DNA of 7,844 nucleotides from Xanthobacteraceae bacterium (GTDB lineage Bacteria > Pseudomonadota > Alphaproteobacteria > Rhizobiales > Xanthobacteraceae): NCBI GenBank assembly GCA_030040825.1, contig JASHSY010000183.1, forward strand, positions 1 to 7,844. The letters run 5' to 3'. The position numbers and the translations under genes were made by a program. The notes below the pieces were generated by a model. That model worked only from the letters and a program-made list of their open reading frames with translations, did no database searches and had not been told where the DNA came from. Shown one piece after another: positions 5,812 to 7,844 of the stretch; position 1 is the stretch's first letter, and each line of letters opens with the position of its first letter.

Positions 5812-6872
5812 AAGCTCCAGCGCAGCCCGCAATTGGCGCAGGCGTCCGGCGGTTGGTCCGACTTCAGGCTGCGGCGGAAGTCTCGGTAGGCCGCGCCGCT
5901 CCAGATTTCGCGTAAGCCTTGCTGGGTCGCGTCGCCGAGCGTGTAGTTCTCGTAGCCGCGCTGCGAGAACGGCGCGATGCAGCAAGGCAGCGCGCGGCCA
6001 TTGGCGGTGATGTACATCACCGTCCAGGGCCGCCGGCACAGCGACCACGGCGAGCCGCTGTCACTGCGTTTGAGGCTCATGCCCGGCTCCGACGCCGCGC
6101 CCGAGGCGGAGAAGGTCATGCCGAGCGAAGCGGCAAGCTTCGCCGCGCGCTCAATATAAGTGGCCTCATCGCTGGACATTTGCTCGTACAGCGCCTGGTC
6201 GGGCCGTGCTTTGCCGATGGCGTTTTCGGCAAAGAAGACCAGCCGCTGCAAATACACTTCCTTGACGCCGGTCGCTGCGGCGACGCGCACAAAATCCGGC
6301 AACTGCTCGACGGTTTCGCGCATGCCGGTCAGCCAGGCCGACACGCGCGGCTTGTCGTGCCCCTCGCGCTCTTGCAGTTCGCGGAAAGCCCGCACATTCT
6401 TCAGGATGCGGTGGAAATAATTCTTGCCGCGGATCGCGCGGTAGGACGCGGCGTCGGCGGCGTCGAACGAGACCCGCAGCTCGTCGAGGCCGGCCCCGAT
6501 CAGCGCGCGGCCGTTCTTCTCGTTGAGCACGGTGCCGTTGGTGTTGAACAGGACATATGTGCCGCGGTCCTTGAGATAGCGCACCATGCGCGGCAGGTTC
6601 TTCACCAGCATCGGCTCGCCGACACCGTGCAGCACCGCACGCGACAGATTGGGAATCTGGTCGACGATCGCGGTGAATAACTCCCAGCTCATATCGGCCG
6701 GCGGCTCGAGCTCCTCATACGTTCGCGGGCAGGTGGTACACAGAAGATTACAGCGGTTGGTGGTCTCCAGATAAAGACAGACCGGTAACTGCGCCGGCGC
6801 GTCATTGTCGGGGCGGGCGCTCTCAAAATAGCGCCGCGGATCGATCGCCGGCTTGGTAGCGGTGATGTCCAT
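5808..6872 (-). CDS. Radical SAM enzyme with C-terminal SPASM-type cluster domain
   Basis: The 354-residue protein has the radical SAM motif C41-x3-C45-x2-C48 in TNRCNLLCTTCPR, a GVGEP segment at 83-87 for SAM binding, and a NTNGT strand end at 110-114. The C-terminus carries a SPASM-like set: C279 (LCRRPW), C297-C298 in GRALPCC, and C345-x2-C348 in CANCG, enough ligands for one auxiliary iron-sulfur cluster. The L-G-D...L-x-E-I-W segment at 312-324 is typical of SPASM enzymes. Family members modify peptides (PqqE, anaerobic sulfatase maturation) or small molecules. No precursor peptide is visible here, and pairing with a transferase and a glycosyltransferase favours a sugar or lipid substrate. 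The ATG at 6872 shares a base with the upstream stop (TGATG) and has GGAGG 6 bases upstream. An arylsulfatase lies in the window, but no functional link is shown. Confidence 0.92.
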   Translation of the reverse strand: MDITATKPAIDPRRYFESARPDNDAPAQLPVCLYLETTNRCNLLCTTCPRTYEELEPPADMSWELFTAIVDQIPNLSRAVLHGVGEPMLVKNLPRMVRYLKDRGTYVLFNTNGTVLNEKNGRALIGAGLDELRVSFDAADAASYRAIRGKNYFHRILKNVRAFRELQEREGHDKPRVSAWLTGMRETVEQLPDFVRVAAATGVKEVYLQRLVFFAENAIGKARPDQALYEQMSSDEATYIERAAKLAASLGMTFSASGAASEPGMSLKRSDSGSPWSLCRRPWTVMYITANGRALPCCIAPFSQRGYENYTLGDATQQGLREIWSGAAYRDFRRSLKSDQPPDACANCGLRWSL

Positions 6873-7678
6873 CAGGCGCCTCCGGCGGCCGCGCGCGCGA
6901 CATTTTCGCCGTGGCGGGCATCGTCGTCGGGAAGGAGATTGCGCAGCAGCGCGGCGGTGGCGGTCGGATAATGCGGCGTATGCGGTGTCAGCCGCCGGCC
7001 CGTAGCGGGCGGCCGGCGCATGTCATGCCGCAGCTGGCGCAAGCCCTCGACATCGTCCACGTCGTACCAGACCGGCAGCGTATGAACGTCGAGCTTAAGT
7101 TCGCGCGCCCGCGCGAGCGTCTGTTCGAACACGCGCTCGGTGCTCCAGGCGATGTCTTCAAACAGGCGGCGATGCACGCTCTTCACTCCAAGCAGATAAT
7201 AGCCGCCGTCAGTCGCCGGTCCGAGCACGGCGCGCTCGCCGGGCCGCGCCAGCACAACGGCCGTTTCGATCAACAGCGCGGTCGGCAGCGTCGGCGAATC
7301 GGAATTCAGCACCACCGCCGACTTGTGTCCGAGCGCGAAGATTTGCTCGATGGTGTGCAAAAGACATTCGCCGAAAGTCGGCAGACAGGCATCGATCAGG
7401 CCGATGGCCGGCGGCAGGATGGTCTGGAAAAAACTTTCCGATCCGGCCGGCGCGAATGCTGCGTAGCCGGTGATCGCGGTATGGCGGCCGGCGACCAGCA
7501 GATTGTGGGCGATATCCTGCAAGAAGGTCGTGTTAAGCGAAGCCGATTGATCAAAGGTCAACGGCGGCACCAGCCGGGTCTTGGTGCGGCCGGGCGCCGA
7601 CGCCTTCGCCATGATGGCCATGCCACAGAATGCTTGGCCGGAGAGCAATGCGCCGTCGAAATGCTTTGCATCGTCCAT
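6872..7678 (-). CDS. DUF2064 CofC-like transferase (rSAM-associated transferase 1 type)
   Basis: The 268-residue protein matches the DUF2064/TIGR04282-like group, related to CofC-type nucleotidyltransferases. Motifs are the N-terminal AKASAPGRTKTRL at 24-36 for nucleotide binding, LNSDSPTLP at 124-132 in the place of the usual metal-binding GxDxP, GPATDGGYYLLG at 153-164, and the WYDVDD segment at 204-209. The family is thought to transfer nucleotidyl or sugar groups; NCBI labels part of it arsenosugar biosynthesis glycosyltransferase. About 45 Pro/Thr/Ala-rich residues follow the core. The ATG at 7678 has a G-rich but weak ribosome binding site; Met20 would match shorter relatives, and a TTG at 7765 seems too far upstream. 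It heads the operon and is translationally coupled to the radical SAM gene. Confidence 0.85.
   Translation of the reverse strand: MDDAKHFDGALLSGQAFCGMAIMAKASAPGRTKTRLVPPLTFDQSASLNTTFLQDIAHNLLVAGRHTAITGYAAFAPAGSESFFQTILPPAIGLIDACLPTFGECLLHTIEQIFALGHKSAVVLNSDSPTLPTALLIETAVVLARPGERAVLGPATDGGYYLLGVKSVHRRLFEDIAWSTERVFEQTLARARELKLDVHTLPVWYDVDDVEGLRQLRHDMRRPPATGRRLTPHTPHYPTATAALLRNLLPDDDARHGENVARAAAGGA
6879..6883 (-). promoter_or_regulatory. Ribosome binding site of the radical SAM gene
   Basis: GGAGG on the minus strand sits 6 bases before the ATG at 6872, inside the last codons of the DUF2064 gene. It supports the TGATG-coupled start. Confidence 0.75.
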
Positions 7679-7717
7679 GCGATGCCACCCCCAAATAACG
7701 CCGCTAAAATCGATTCG

Positions 7718-7747
7718 ATAACGCGAATGCGTGACAGTTTTTGGCAA
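7718..7747 (-). promoter_or_regulatory. Tentative promoter upstream of the three-gene operon
   Basis: On the minus strand TTGCCA (7742-7747) is 5/6 to a -35 box, and CGTTAT (7718-7723), 18 bases later, is only 3/6 to a -10 box. It would give a leader of about 30-35 bases before the ATG at 7678. The weak -10 keeps this tentative, and the operon could instead be read from a gene beyond the right edge. Confidence 0.22.
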
Positions 7748-7765
7748 AGCGCCACGCGGCGCCAA
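7741..7765 (-). repeat. Inverted repeat between the edge gene and the operon
   Basis: TTGGC (7741-7745) and GCCAA (7761-7765) are outer arms; GCC (7751-7753) and GGC (7758-7760) pair inside. On the minus strand it starts 1 base after the TGA at 7766 and is followed by AAAACTG, so there is no U-tract. It may be a weak 3' structure of the edge gene or an operator overlapping the tentative promoter. Confidence 0.3.
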
Positions 7766-7844
7766 TCAATTCCGGCTCACCGGCTTCAAGTCGGCAAACA
7801 CCAAAAAGTTATGCACCTCACCAAGTCGTGATTGGCTCAATAGC
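7766..7844 (-). CDS. Possible 3' end of an upstream gene (edge fragment)
   Basis: Of the three minus-strand frames entering from the right edge, only one stays open: 25 residues with hydrophobic V-H-N-F-L-V-F-A-D-L near the middle, ending K-P-V-S-R-N and a TGA at 7766-7768. The other two hit stops within 30 bases. The segment reads like a protein C-terminus, but I do not recognise the family, and an open run this short can occur by chance in GC-rich DNA. If real, the gene points the same way as the three-gene operon and ends 87 bases before its first start, so it could belong to the same transcript. Confidence 0.35.
   Translation of the reverse strand, partial: LLSQSRLGEVHNFLVFADLKPVSRN

Noticed and set aside
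5812..6048. N-terminal extension of the glycosyltransferase
   Set aside because: It runs antiframe inside the radical SAM gene; the GT2 fold starts right at the GTG that overlaps the upstream stop.
6994..7017. GCCGGCC / GGCCGGC inverted repeat in the DUF2064 gene
   Set aside because: All-GC arms in a GC-rich coding region encoding a Pro/Arg tail; expected by composition, and no start or end signal is near.
5125..7678. Direct call of the operon as arsenosugar biosynthesis
   Set aside because: That label follows some DUF2064 and GT2 relatives, but no ars gene is in the window, and the GT2 lacks the GRARQM-type segment I associate with that group.
6911..7831. Plus-strand open frame (306 codons) opposite the DUF2064 gene
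   Set aside because: Its composition is Arg/Gln/His-rich with no recognisable domain; the minus strand has all DUF2064 motifs and operon coupling.

Overview
The window is GC-rich, has strong codon bias with long antisense shadow frames, and carries mostly G-rich Shine-Dalgarno sites. Together with the protein types (a soluble PAS/chemoreceptor-like protein, an SDR, a RutB-like hydrolase), this suggests an alphaproteobacterium, most likely Hyphomicrobiales (Bradyrhizobium, Rhodopseudomonas or Xanthobacteraceae-like). That placement is inference from protein style; there is no rRNA or other marker. No tRNA, CRISPR array, insertion sequence or phage gene was seen.

Layout, left to right. (1) 1-414 (+) is the 3' end of an arylsulfatase. 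(2) 415-769 holds no convincing gene, only small inverted repeats. (3) 770-985 (+) is a 71-residue exported protein with a good ribosome binding site and its own intrinsic terminator. (4) 1052-2748 (-) is a two-gene operon of an isochorismatase-family cysteine hydrolase followed by an MBL-fold hydrolase. A classical short-chain dehydrogenase (2888-3655, +) is divergent from it across about 140 bases. These three look like a small-molecule breakdown module with unknown substrate. (5) 3728-5023 (+) is a soluble PAS plus MCP-signalling-domain receptor with no che genes nearby. (6) 5125-7678 (-) is a tightly coupled three-gene operon, transcribed in the order CofC-like DUF2064 transferase, radical SAM/SPASM enzyme, family 2 glycosyltransferase. 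Junctions overlap by 1 base (TGATG) and 4 bases (GTGA). A possible gene end from further upstream touches the right edge.

The operon in (6) is the best candidate for a poorly described system. DUF2064 proteins of this type and GT2 enzymes are known as rSAM-associated transferases, some labelled arsenosugar biosynthesis, but this radical SAM enzyme has a SPASM-type C-terminus and the GT2 resembles dolichyl-phosphate-mannose-synthase-like enzymes. No arsenic gene or peptide precursor is visible, so the product is open. Other points of interest are an Asn in the metal-binding motif of the MBL protein, and a perfect 10-bp hairpin inside the SDR gene whose loop begins a perfect AGGAGG ahead of an in-frame GTG/ATG.
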